This document shows, one piece after another, positions 1-6,313 of a stretch of 7,036 bases of DNA. The notes beneath the pieces were generated by a model. The model worked only from the letters and a program-made list of their open reading frames with translations. It had not been told where the DNA came from and did no database searches. A program made the translations under genes and the position numbers. Source of the stretch: an uncultured Prevotella sp. (GTDB lineage Bacteria > Bacteroidota > Bacteroidia > Bacteroidales > Bacteroidaceae); assembly GCA_900557035.1 (NCBI GenBank), contig USRA01000082.1:1-7036 (forward strand), written 5' to 3'. How positions within the stretch are numbered: the stretch's first letter is position 1; each line of letters begins with the position of its first letter.

Positions 1-53
1 CCCTAGACCCACTGATTAAGAGTCAGTTGCTCTACCAACTGAGCTAAGGGTGC
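1..53 (-). tRNA. tRNA-Lys (anticodon CUU), 3' part cut by window edge
   Basis: Read on the minus strand, this shows a 7-nt acceptor strand GCACCCT (positions 53 to 47), then TA, a D arm with stem GCTC/GAGC and loop AGTTGGTA, an anticodon stem ACTGA/TCAGT and the 7-nt loop CTCTTAA. The anticodon is therefore CTT (CUU), which decodes the lysine codon AAG. The variable region GGGTC and the first five bases of the T stem follow, then the window ends, so the T loop, the other acceptor strand and any CCA lie outside. It is transcribed leftward from the promoter at 89-120, giving a leader of roughly 28 nt that must be processed, presumably by RNase P. Confidence 0.95.
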
Positions 54-79
54 ATCTTCTTGATAGCCTCATTTCTGAA

Positions 80-129
80 TTGCGAGTGCAAAGGTACTAC
101 AAATTTTTGATTCCACCAAATTTTTCTGC
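80..129 (-). repeat. 50-bp promoter module, inverted copy 1 (upstream of tRNA-Lys)
   Basis: Read on the minus strand, this segment matches 6893-6942 on the plus strand at 46 of 50 positions with no gaps. The only differences are one base before the -33 box and three in the spacer. It includes an A-rich flank, the TTTGGTGGA block at the -33 box, the -7 box TACCTTTG and the discriminator/start region GCACTCGCAA. A weaker match continues into the leader (59-76 against 6946-6961, sharing AGAAATG and GCTAT). Confidence 0.9.
89..120 (-). promoter_or_regulatory. Bacteroidota-type promoter of tRNA-Lys
   Basis: On the minus strand there is a -33 box TTTG (120-117), a 20-bp spacer and a -7 box TACCTTTG (96-89), matching the Bacteroidota sigma-ABfr consensus TTTG/TAnnTTTG. 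Transcription should start near position 82, followed by a leader of about 28 nt. The -33 box lies only 17 nt beyond the stop codon of the upstream hydrolase gene on the same strand, and I see no intrinsic terminator between them, so some read-through into the tRNA gene is possible. Confidence 0.85.
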
Positions 130-158
130 AGTTTTTTTTAATTTTCTGCAATTTTTTT
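119..158. repeat. Imperfect tandem duplication of about 20 bp
   Basis: Two adjacent units, 119-139 and 140-158, both read AA, a T run, CTGCA, G or A, then a T run. They differ by one substitution and by one base in the length of each T run. The second unit encodes the last six codons of the hydrolase gene (KKIAEN, with a run of seven A on the coding strand). The first unit covers its stop codon and the A-rich edge of the tRNA-Lys promoter. Confidence 0.75.
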
Positions 159-1886
159 CTTGTAGAACGTTCCCAACGTATGCTTCACACCCCGCTGATT
201 GATGCTGCAAAGACGATAGGTTCCACTGCTTAACCTACTGATATCTATCAGATTGTGTTCGCTCACAAGGTGTCCTACAGCCGTACCTTGCAGGGTTTCG
301 ACCAAAAAGACGTTTGTATCCAACTTTTTGGCGATTTCCGGCAAATGTACGTTTTTAGCATCACAGTGCAACATCTTGGCTGCACCCCAGGCGGTCAATT
401 TTCTGCTGAAATCTCGACTGTTTTCCTGGGTAGCGCTACTTTCTATGCCATATCCGTCCATCGAAGTAACGGCAAAATAGAGTGGCTGGTCGTCATCTTC
501 CCACTTCAAGAGCAGTTCGTTGCCCAGATGTCGAGCCGCAATGAGGTTTCTGGCATCGGTAACATCCACGGGATAAGTTCTGCTCGCATATACATTATTA
601 TATATATAGGGAGTAGGAATTGCAGTTCCATCGGTATATTCTGACGGATTATTCCATGAAATCTGAACATTCCCCTTTTCGCTTCTTACGCTGAGTGCCT
701 GTGGCTGCTGCGGCTGGCGGTTGCTTGCCCAGGTCATTGGCGGTACGAGCGATGGATATTCGTTGAATCTCTCTGTGAAATCGAGGATGCCCTGCTTGTT
801 GTCCAGTAGAAACTTATTTCGGAAGAAGCAGTATCCCATTCCCATGCTGCGGGTGAGGTACATTTCAGGAGTCACGTCATCAATGTTCCATTTTCCCTCT
901 TTCGGGTCGAGGAAGTAGATGCCGAGTCCAGGCACCACGATCTTGCCGTGACTCTGCTCCTGCCAGTCGATGGCGAAAGGATAGAAATTCTCGCCACGGA
1001 AGTACATCATCGGGAAGAGCTCGTCCATCAGTCCGTCGCGCAGCCATCCCTGTGCATCCTGGCAAACCTTGGTGTTGGCATTCCATCCGTGACTCCAGTA
1101 ACGGCTCAGGTCATCGTATTTGCCCACTGGCGAGCAGCTCATCTTGACCCAAGGCTTTTCCGACTTCACTGCATTGTGGATTTTCTCCACGATGCGGGTG
1201 ATGTAGTTTCTTCCCTGTTCACGGCTCACCTTGATTTTCCAGGTTTCCGGGTATCGGATATAGTCGAGGTGGATGCCATCCACATTATATCGGTGGGTAA
1301 TCTCGCGGCAGATTCCTGCAAGGTAATCACCTGTGCGGCTGTCTTCCGGATTCATGTATCCATCGGCACCTATCTTTCTGATGAGTCCTGGGAATTTCTT
1401 CCGGAGGCTCTTGCATCCCAGTGCCTCCCATTTACCTACAGGGATAGTAACCACCCAGGCATGGAGCTCCATGCCGCGCTTGTGACATTCGTCGATGGCA
1501 AACTGCAGGGCATCGTAGCCCGGCGTCTTTCCCGGGAATCCCGAGAGGCATCCATCCCAAGGTTCGTAATCGGAAGGATAGATCATGGTGCCACGGATGC
1601 GGGTCTGGATGAGTACGGTGTTGATCTTAGCCTGCTGCAGGCGGTCGAGGATCTGACAGAGTTCCTGCTGCTGCTTCTTGGCTGAGTAGGGCGACTGGGA
1701 GTAGGAGTGAGGCCAGTCGATTCCGCCGATGGTGGTGAGCCATACGGCTCTTACCTCGTGCTTGGGCGCCAGACTGTTGTATATGATGCTGGCCCCCGGC
1801 AGTATCTGCTTCTTTTCAGGTATATTGCGAGCCTGTGCAGGTAAAATACTGCCTAAAAACATTAAAAATGTATATAATTTCTTCAT
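138..1886 (-). CDS. Secreted glycoside-hydrolase-like 10 (GHL10/DUF187) family protein
   Basis: A 582-residue protein with a cleavable signal peptide (KK at 2-3, hydrophobic to about 15, AQA cleavage site near 19) and no lipobox cysteine, so it is exported to the periplasm or beyond. Residues 43-380 form the GHL10 TIM-barrel domain: EVRAVWLTT (44-52), a strand with RG at 98-99, YPSDYEPW (103-110), PGYDALQFAI (122-131), RGMELHAW (137-144) and DGIHLDYIRYP (203-213), whose acidic residue fits the usual catalytic-strand position. Residues 396-485 resemble a fibronectin type III domain. The last 80 residues form another small beta-rich region with IDISRLSSGTYRL (547-559), which recalls type IX secretion sorting domains but is degenerate. 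E. coli DigH (YddW), of the same family, cleaves denuded peptidoglycan strands; the substrate here is unknown. The start codon is supported by the signal peptide. The gene is alone on its strand with tRNA-Lys and diverges from cstA. Confidence 0.85.
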   Translation of the reverse strand: MKKLYTFLMFLGSILPAQARNIPEKKQILPGASIIYNSLAPKHEVRAVWLTTIGGIDWPHSYSQSPYSAKKQQQELCQILDRLQQAKINTVLIQTRIRGTMIYPSDYEPWDGCLSGFPGKTPGYDALQFAIDECHKRGMELHAWVVTIPVGKWEALGCKSLRKKFPGLIRKIGADGYMNPEDSRTGDYLAGICREITHRYNVDGIHLDYIRYPETWKIKVSREQGRNYITRIVEKIHNAVKSEKPWVKMSCSPVGKYDDLSRYWSHGWNANTKVCQDAQGWLRDGLMDELFPMMYFRGENFYPFAIDWQEQSHGKIVVPGLGIYFLDPKEGKWNIDDVTPEMYLTRSMGMGYCFFRNKFLLDNKQGILDFTERFNEYPSLVPPMTWASNRQPQQPQALSVRSEKGNVQISWNNPSEYTDGTAIPTPYIYNNVYASRTYPVDVTDARNLIAARHLGNELLLKWEDDDQPLYFAVTSMDGYGIESSATQENSRDFSRKLTAWGAAKMLHCDAKNVHLPEIAKKLDTNVFLVETLQGTAVGHLVSEHNLIDISRLSSGTYRLCSINQRGVKHTLGTFYKKKIAEN

Positions 1887-1904
1887 ATTCTTTCAATTTG
1901 GCAA

Positions 1905-1935
1905 CAAAGATACGGATAATTTTTCGTATTTCAAA
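1905..1935 (-). promoter_or_regulatory. Promoter of the GHL10 gene
   Basis: On the minus strand: TTTG (1935-1932), a 19-bp spacer and TATCTTTG (1912-1905), a full match to the Bacteroidota consensus. Transcription should begin around 1897-1900, leaving only about 11-14 nt before the ATG at 1886, an unusually short leader. It overlaps the divergent cstA promoter. Confidence 0.75.
1910..1929. promoter_or_regulatory. Possible operator: inverted repeat ATACG-N10-CGTAT
   Basis: Five-base arms at 1910-1914 and 1925-1929 lie between the two divergent promoters, touching the -7 box of the leftward one and the degenerate -33 box of the rightward one. The right arm belongs to TTCGTAT (1923-1929), repeated directly at 1971-1977 in the cstA leader. 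The placement would suit a regulator acting on both genes, but arms this short arise often by chance in AT-rich DNA. Confidence 0.25.
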
Positions 1936-1952
1936 TAAAAATGTTACTTTTG
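1922..1952 (+). promoter_or_regulatory. Promoter of cstA (rightward), weak -33 box
   Basis: The -7 box TACTTTTG at 1945-1952 fits TAnnTTTG exactly. At the expected 19-bp distance the -33 position reads TTTC (1922-1925), one base off TTTG. Transcription should start near 1958, giving a leader of about 65 nt before the cstA ATG. The poor -33 box suggests a modest basal promoter or dependence on an activator, which would fit a carbon-starvation gene; this is inference. Confidence 0.6.
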
Positions 1953-2024
1953 CGGTGTAATTCGTATGAAAAAGTGCGATTAGGCTCAAAAAGAAGAGAG
2001 AATTCAAAAAAACAATAAAAGAAA

Positions 2025-3569
2025 ATGGTCAGTTTCATCATTAGTTTGGCAGCCCTGGTATTGGGTTACCTCCTTTATGGAAAATTTGTGGCGCATGTTT
2101 TCGGTCCTGACGACCGTCCTACGCCAGCAGTGGCAAAAGCCGACGGAGTTGACTTTATGGTGCTGCCTAGTTGGAAAATCTTTATGATTCAGTTCCTGAA
2201 TATTGCTGGTACTGGACCGATTTTTGGAGCCATCATGGGTGCCTGGTATGGACCGGTGGCTTATCTGTGGATTGTGTTTGGCTGCATCTTTGCCGGTGCC
2301 ATGCACGATTATATGAGTGGTATGCTCAGTATCCGCCATGATGGCGCTGGACTGCCGGAGCTGGTGGGCAAGTATCTGGGTGGCAACACCAAGAAGGTGA
2401 TGCTCGTGTTCTCGGTACTGCTGCTGATGATGGTGGGTGCCGTGTTTGTATATAGTCCTGCCATTATTCTGGATGGCATCTGCAGTTCTGGCTCGTTTGT
2501 GGGAGGTAAGATGTTCTGGATTATCCTCATCTTCATCTACTACATCATCGCCACGCTTCTGCCTATCGACAAGATTATCGGAAAGATATATCCTCTCTTT
2601 GCCTTTTCGCTGCTTTTCATGGCAGGTGCGCTGATGATAGGACTGTTCATCAAGTGGCCAACCTTGCCTGAGTTGTGGAGCAATCTGGCTTCCTGCAATC
2701 TCAACGAGAATCCGGCGTGGCTGGGTACGGAACCGTTCGTCAAGAAGAGTCCTATCTTCCCATGTCTCTTCATTACCATCGCCTGTGGAGCCATCAGTGG
2801 CTTCCATGCTACCCAGAGCCCGTTGATGGCTCGCTGCATGAAGAGTGAGAAGCTGGGCCGCCCTGTATTCTATGGTGCGATGATTACCGAGGGAGTGGTA
2901 GCGCTGATATGGGCTACGGTTTCCATGTACTTCTTCTATTATGGAGGATGGCGTGAATGCGTGAGTCCAGAGGTGGCTCAGCAGTTTATCGCTCAGGTGG
3001 ATGGCGGAAAGTCGCTCATTCAGAACTTTGATGCTCCTACCGTGGTGAAGATTGTCTGCTCCAGCTGGTTGGGTGTGGCTGGTGGAGTGCTTGCCCTGCT
3101 GGGAGTAGTGGCTGCGCCTATCACCAGTGGCGATACGGCTCTGCGTAGTGCCCGACTCATTATAGCCGAGGCTATCGGACTGGAACAGCGTGCGATGCGT
3201 CGCCGTCTCTATATCTGCGTACCTCTGTTTGCCGTTACGATGGGCATTCTGGTGTGGCAGATGGAAAATCCTGATGGATTCAATGTAATCTGGCAATACT
3301 TCGGATGGGCTAACCAGACGCTGGCGGTCTTCACACTCTGGACTTTGACCGTGTATCTGGTACAGCGTAAGAAGCCGTTCATCATCACCCTGGTGCCAGC
3401 CTTGCTGATGACAGTGGTATGTTCTACCTTCCTGCTCCTCTCGCCGATGGCTCTGGCATTGAGCGAGCCGGTGGCTTATACGGGTAGTGTCATCGTCCTG
3501 GTGGTAGCGCTGGTCTGGTTCTTTGCCTGGTATAGGAAGAATATGAAAATTAATAATAGCAACACATAA
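2025..3569 (+). CDS. cstA: CstA-family carbon starvation transporter, short form
   Basis: A 514-residue polytopic inner-membrane protein of the CstA family (Pfam CstA). Diagnostic stretches are QFLNIAGTGPIFGAI (56-70), GAMHDYMSGMLSIRHDG (91-107), ISGFHATQSPLMARC (257-271), ITSGDTALRSAR (366-377) and FNVIWQYFGWANQTLA (419-434). Hydrophobic segments are spread along the whole chain, the last near 485-502, followed by a short basic cytoplasmic tail. E. coli CstA and BtsT, of about 700 residues, take up peptides or pyruvate; this is the shorter form and lacks their extra C-terminal part. The likely substrate is pyruvate or a small peptide, but the sequence does not decide which. No Shine-Dalgarno sequence precedes the ATG, only an A-rich leader, as is usual in Bacteroidota. 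It is the first gene of a tight cluster, with the next start 11 nt after its stop (or 2 nt if an upstream ATG is used). Confidence 0.95.
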   Translation: MVSFIISLAALVLGYLLYGKFVAHVFGPDDRPTPAVAKADGVDFMVLPSWKIFMIQFLNIAGTGPIFGAIMGAWYGPVAYLWIVFGCIFAGAMHDYMSGMLSIRHDGAGLPELVGKYLGGNTKKVMLVFSVLLLMMVGAVFVYSPAIILDGICSSGSFVGGKMFWIILIFIYYIIATLLPIDKIIGKIYPLFAFSLLFMAGALMIGLFIKWPTLPELWSNLASCNLNENPAWLGTEPFVKKSPIFPCLFITIACGAISGFHATQSPLMARCMKSEKLGRPVFYGAMITEGVVALIWATVSMYFFYYGGWRECVSPEVAQQFIAQVDGGKSLIQNFDAPTVVKIVCSSWLGVAGGVLALLGVVAAPITSGDTALRSARLIIAEAIGLEQRAMRRRLYICVPLFAVTMGILVWQMENPDGFNVIWQYFGWANQTLAVFTLWTLTVYLVQRKKPFIITLVPALLMTVVCSTFLLLSPMALALSEPVAYTGSVIVLVVALVWFFAWYRKNMKINNSNT

Positions 3570-3580
3570 AAATGTTACGT

Positions 3581-4063
3581 ATGAAAAAATTAGTTTTGGC
3601 AGCAGCAGCTCTTCTGGTAAGTTTGGGGGCTAATGCTCAGTTTGAAAGTGGAAAGCAGTATTGCGGCGCGTCGCTCACGGGTCTCAATCTCAGTTATAAT
3701 GGCAGTCAGGACTTGAACTTTGGTGTTCAGGCAAAGGCTGGTTATTTTGTAGAAGATGACTGGATGCTCCTGGGTCATGCCGAATATACCCATTCGGGTC
3801 AGGATGGCGTGAAGGATTACTTCTCTGCCGGAGCTCAGGCCAGATATTATATCGAGCAGAATGGATTGTATCTCGGTTTTGGTGCCAAGGTGGCTCATTC
3901 GGGCAGCTACAATGACTTCATGCCGGGCGTGGAGGTAGGCTATGCCTACTTTGTCAGCAAGCAGGTAACCATTGAGCCGGCTATCTACTATGATCAGAGC
4001 TTCAAGAAGCATACTGATTATTCTACAATAGGTTTCAAGGTGGGAATCGGTATTTATCTCTAG
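3581..4063 (+). CDS. Small outer-membrane beta-barrel protein (8 strands predicted)
   Basis: A 160-residue protein with a clear signal peptide ([19 protein letters not shown], cleavage before Q20). I chose the ATG at 3581 because it begins this peptide directly; an in-frame ATG at 3572 would add only MLR. The mature part can be divided into eight alternating amphipathic strands, for example [68 protein letters not shown] and [10 protein letters not shown], the pattern of small OmpX/OmpA-like barrels. It ends in a strand finishing Y-L, as barrels recognised by the BAM complex often do with an aromatic residue near the end. Its role is unknown. It lies between cstA and recR, almost certainly on the same transcript; a link to uptake by CstA is possible but only positional. 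Confidence 0.8.
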   Translation: MKKLVLAAAALLVSLGANAQFESGKQYCGASLTGLNLSYNGSQDLNFGVQAKAGYFVEDDWMLLGHAEYTHSGQDGVKDYFSAGAQARYYIEQNGLYLGFGAKVAHSGSYNDFMPGVEVGYAYFVSKQVTIEPAIYYDQSFKKHTDYSTIGFKVGIGIYL

Positions 4064-4067
4064 TGTG

Positions 4068-4679
4068 ATGGTGCAGCAATATTCTTCTGCATTATTGGAA
4101 AAGGCAGTGGGGGAGTTTTCCAAGCTGCCGGGTATAGGGCGCAAGACAGCTTTGCGCCTTGTGCTTTTTATGCTCCGTAGGGAGGATGGGGATGTGGATC
4201 AGTTTGTGGATGCCATCGCCCGGATGAAGCGCGAGGTGAAGTACTGTCGTGTGTGCCATAATATCAGTGATACCGAGGTGTGTCCCATCTGTTCCGATCC
4301 CCGACGCGATGCCTCTATCATCTGCGTGGTGGAGAATGTGCAGGATGTGCTGGCAGTGGAGAATACCCAGCAGTTTCATGGATTGTATCATGTGCTGGGT
4401 GGTATCATTTCGCCGATGGATGGTGTTGGACCTGCCGACCTGGAGATTGATTCTCTGGTGCAGCGTGTGGCTGCGGGAGGAGTAAAGGAGGTGATTCTCG
4501 CCTTAAGCAGTACGATGGAGGGTGATACCACCAATTTCTATATCTCGCGCAAGCTTGCCGATTATCCCGTGAAGCTCTCTGTCATAGCCCGAGGCATCTC
4601 CGTGGGAGATGAACTGGAATATACTGATGAAGTGACACTGGGTAGAAGTATCCTGAACAGAACACCATTTAATCAATAG
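4068..4679 (+). CDS. recR: Recombination mediator protein RecR
   Basis: A full-length RecR of 203 residues. In order it has the N-terminal helix-hairpin-helix [15 protein letters not shown] (17-31), a four-cysteine zinc finger (C60, C63, C72, C75 in [16 protein letters not shown]), a Toprim domain starting at ICVVEN (85-90) with [16 protein letters not shown] following, and the conserved C-terminal block [19 protein letters not shown]. RecR acts in the cytoplasm with RecO and RecF to load RecA onto single-stranded gaps. The frame also offers a GTG at 4065 immediately before; I chose the ATG at 4068, which gives [13 protein letters not shown], close to the usual N-terminus. It begins 4 nt after the stop of the barrel gene and ends 6 nt before the next start, so translation is probably coupled. 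Confidence 0.97.
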   Translation: MVQQYSSALLEKAVGEFSKLPGIGRKTALRLVLFMLRREDGDVDQFVDAIARMKREVKYCRVCHNISDTEVCPICSDPRRDASIICVVENVQDVLAVENTQQFHGLYHVLGGIISPMDGVGPADLEIDSLVQRVAAGGVKEVILALSSTMEGDTTNFYISRKLADYPVKLSVIARGISVGDELEYTDEVTLGRSILNRTPFNQ

Positions 4680-4685
4680 AAATAA

Positions 4686-5120
4686 ATGAATATCAAACAA
4701 GTACAACGAATATTGATGACCAACTTCCTCTTTATGCTGTTGGTGGCTTTTCTGCTGGTGGTTCTCTATGAAACGGAGATACTGACCGCCAATGATATCG
4801 CTGCCAACCAGACGATGATGTTCGGCATCCTGGTAGTGATGGAGCTTACCACCATCCTGGTGATTCCGATGGCGCTGAAGCTGTTTTGTCTGAAGGTAAT
4901 CCGTCGCAAACTGTTGGCAGAAAAGGGCGATGCTCTGCTTTTCTGGGGCACTACCCGCATCAACATGCTCTGTCTGCCAATGCTCATCAATACCTTTATG
5001 TATTATCAGACCATGTCGCCTGCATTCGGCTATATGGCAATCATCCTTGTGCTCTGTCTTTTCTTCGTTTATCCATCTATAGGCAGATGTATCGAGGAAA
5101 CCAGTGAGGAAGGTGAATAA
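4686..5120 (+). CDS. Four-helix inner-membrane protein of unknown function
   Basis: A 144-residue protein that I cannot assign to a named family. Four hydrophobic segments are visible at about 9-29, 44-67, 93-110 and 113-130. The basic loop KVIRRKLLAEK (70-80) between the second and third segments and the basic N-terminus (K4, R8) suggest that both ends and this loop face the cytoplasm. The C-terminus is strongly acidic (EETSEEGE). There is no signal peptide and no catalytic motif. It starts 6 nt after recR and is followed, after 41 nt, by a glycosyltransferase; it could be a small partner in glycan assembly or simply a conserved neighbour of recR. The coding frame is well supported by the tight spacing and membrane pattern. 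Confidence 0.75.
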   Translation: MNIKQVQRILMTNFLFMLLVAFLLVVLYETEILTANDIAANQTMMFGILVVMELTTILVIPMALKLFCLKVIRRKLLAEKGDALLFWGTTRINMLCLPMLINTFMYYQTMSPAFGYMAIILVLCLFFVYPSIGRCIEETSEEGE

Positions 5121-5133
5121 GAGGTAGTTTTAT

Positions 5134-5154
5134 AGTTAACAGTTAATAGTTAAG
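5134..5154 (+). repeat. Three tandem AGTTAAn heptamers in the glycosyltransferase leader
   Basis: AGTTAA recurs at 5134, 5141 and 5148 with a 7-bp period, the seventh base being C, T and G. The array ends 7 nt before the TTG start at 5162. It is AT-rich and unlikely to fold, which favours translation in Bacteroidota, where leaders usually lack Shine-Dalgarno sequences. Copy number could vary by slippage. Confidence 0.7.
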
Positions 5155-5161
5155 ATAGACA

Positions 5162-6313
5162 TTGAAACTCTCGGTTATCATAGTAAGCTATAACGTGAAG
5201 TATTATCTCGACCAATGCATCCGCTCGGTGCTCCGTGCCTTCGAAGTGATGCAGGGGGATGATGCTTCATCTTCTTCATCTTCCTCCGGAAAGAAGGATG
5301 TGGCAGAAATCATCGTGGTGGATAATCATTCTTCCGATGGATCGCTGGAGTATCTGAAGCGCCGCTATCCCCGTGAAGCATATCCGATGGTGCGGTTTGT
5401 GGGCTGTAACCACAATCTGGGTTTTGCCCGAGCTAACAATATCGCCATCCGTCAGAGCGAGGCGGAGTATGTACTCCTTCTGAATCCTGATACCATCGTG
5501 GGCGAGCAGGTACTCAGCGAATGCATCCGCTTTATGGATGCCCATCCCGATGCGGGAGCGGCAGGTGTGAGGATGCTGAATGCGGATGGCAGATGGGCGA
5601 GGGAGAGCAGGAGAGGATTGCCTACACCGATGGTTTCCTTCTTCAAGATGCTGGGATTCTGCAACCGATTGCCCAAACATCCACTGTTCGGACGCTATTA
5701 TATGGGATTCCTGCCATGGGATCAGCCGAACCGGATAGAGGTGGTGAGTGGCGCTTTCTGCATGTTGCGCCGTAAAGCCCTAGATCGGGTGGGACTGTTG
5801 GATGAGGATTTCTTCATGTATGGAGAGGATATCGATCTTTCCTATCGCATATTGAAGGGCGGCTATCATAACTATTTTCTGCCTTTGGATATCCTGCATT
5901 ATAAGGGAGAGAGCACGCAGAAATCCAGTTTCCGCTATGTACATGTCTTCTATGAGGCGATGCTCATCTTCTTCCGCAAGCATTATGCGGGTATGTCGCT
6001 ACTCTTGAGTCTTCCTATCCGGACTGCCATCTATGCCAGTGCTTCCGTAGCGCTGGTCAGGATGCTGATGGCGAGAATGAGAAAGAGTTTGGGGTTCTTT
6101 ACGCCTTCTGTGGTGGATGAATCGGAGTATCTGCTGTTTGATGCCGACAAGATGAGTTACGGTGAAATTCTGCATCAGCTTTCGCTCCGGGCGGATGAGC
6201 CTGACAAGCTGGCTATCTATACCCAGGAGATAGGGAAGGTGATAACGGAAGGGGATGTGATGGATATGGATGAAATGCATAATATATATAAGGTACGAGC
6301 GTACATTATATAA
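5162..6313 (+). CDS. Family 2 glycosyltransferase (WbbL-like), TTG start
   Basis: A 383-residue inverting GT-A-fold glycosyltransferase. The first strand is LSVIIVSYN (3-11); DNHSSDGS (54-61) binds the nucleotide; NLGFARANN (85-93) and LLLNPDT (105-111, metal-binding NPD) follow; SGAFCMLRR (196-204) and FFMYGEDIDLSYR (217-229) carry the acceptor and catalytic-base region (E222, D223). It probably transfers a sugar such as rhamnose from a nucleotide donor to a lipid-linked surface glycan at the cytoplasmic face of the membrane. A hydrophobic stretch at about 277-302 may anchor it. The start must be TTG: an in-frame TAG lies at 5156-5158 with no ATG between, and the next ATG (residue 30) would delete the first strand. 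Residues 28-46 hold an extra loop with seven serines. About 75 residues after the anchor (308-383) do not belong to the transferase domain and are unassigned. Confidence 0.9.
   Translation: MKLSVIIVSYNVKYYLDQCIRSVLRAFEVMQGDDASSSSSSSGKKDVAEIIVVDNHSSDGSLEYLKRRYPREAYPMVRFVGCNHNLGFARANNIAIRQSEAEYVLLLNPDTIVGEQVLSECIRFMDAHPDAGAAGVRMLNADGRWARESRRGLPTPMVSFFKMLGFCNRLPKHPLFGRYYMGFLPWDQPNRIEVVSGAFCMLRRKALDRVGLLDEDFFMYGEDIDLSYRILKGGYHNYFLPLDILHYKGESTQKSSFRYVHVFYEAMLIFFRKHYAGMSLLLSLPIRTAIYASASVALVRMLMARMRKSLGFFTPSVVDESEYLLFDADKMSYGEILHQLSLRADEPDKLAIYTQEIGKVITEGDVMDMDEMHNIYKVRAYII
5265..5282 (+). repeat. Perfect 9-bp tandem repeat (2 copies) encoding part of a serine run
   Basis: CTTCATCTT occurs twice back to back inside the glycosyltransferase gene. 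It lies in the run of seven serine codons (residues 36-42, codons TCA, TCT, TCC) in the loop between the first helix and second strand of the GT-A fold. Because the unit is three codons long, gain or loss of a copy keeps the frame and only changes loop length. Confidence 0.85.

Noticed and set aside
948..1685. 245-codon open frame on the plus strand opposite the hydrolase gene
   Set aside because: Antisense shadow of the GHL10 domain, whose motifs are clear on the minus strand; no independent support.
2004..3296. 430-codon open frame on the minus strand opposite cstA
   Set aside because: It is the antisense shadow of a strongly conserved cstA; the translation is rich in His, Gln and Arg, has no recognisable domain and no promoter of its own.
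3572..3580. Upstream ATG for the barrel protein
   Set aside because: It would add only MLR before a standard signal peptide start; the ATG at 3581 is the better choice, though the upstream one is not excluded.
4065..4067. GTG start for recR
   Set aside because: The ATG directly after it gives the normal RecR N-terminus; GTG adds one residue only.
3590..4144. 184-codon minus-strand frame across the barrel and recR genes
   Set aside because: It spans two real genes in the opposite direction and has neither family motifs nor upstream signals.
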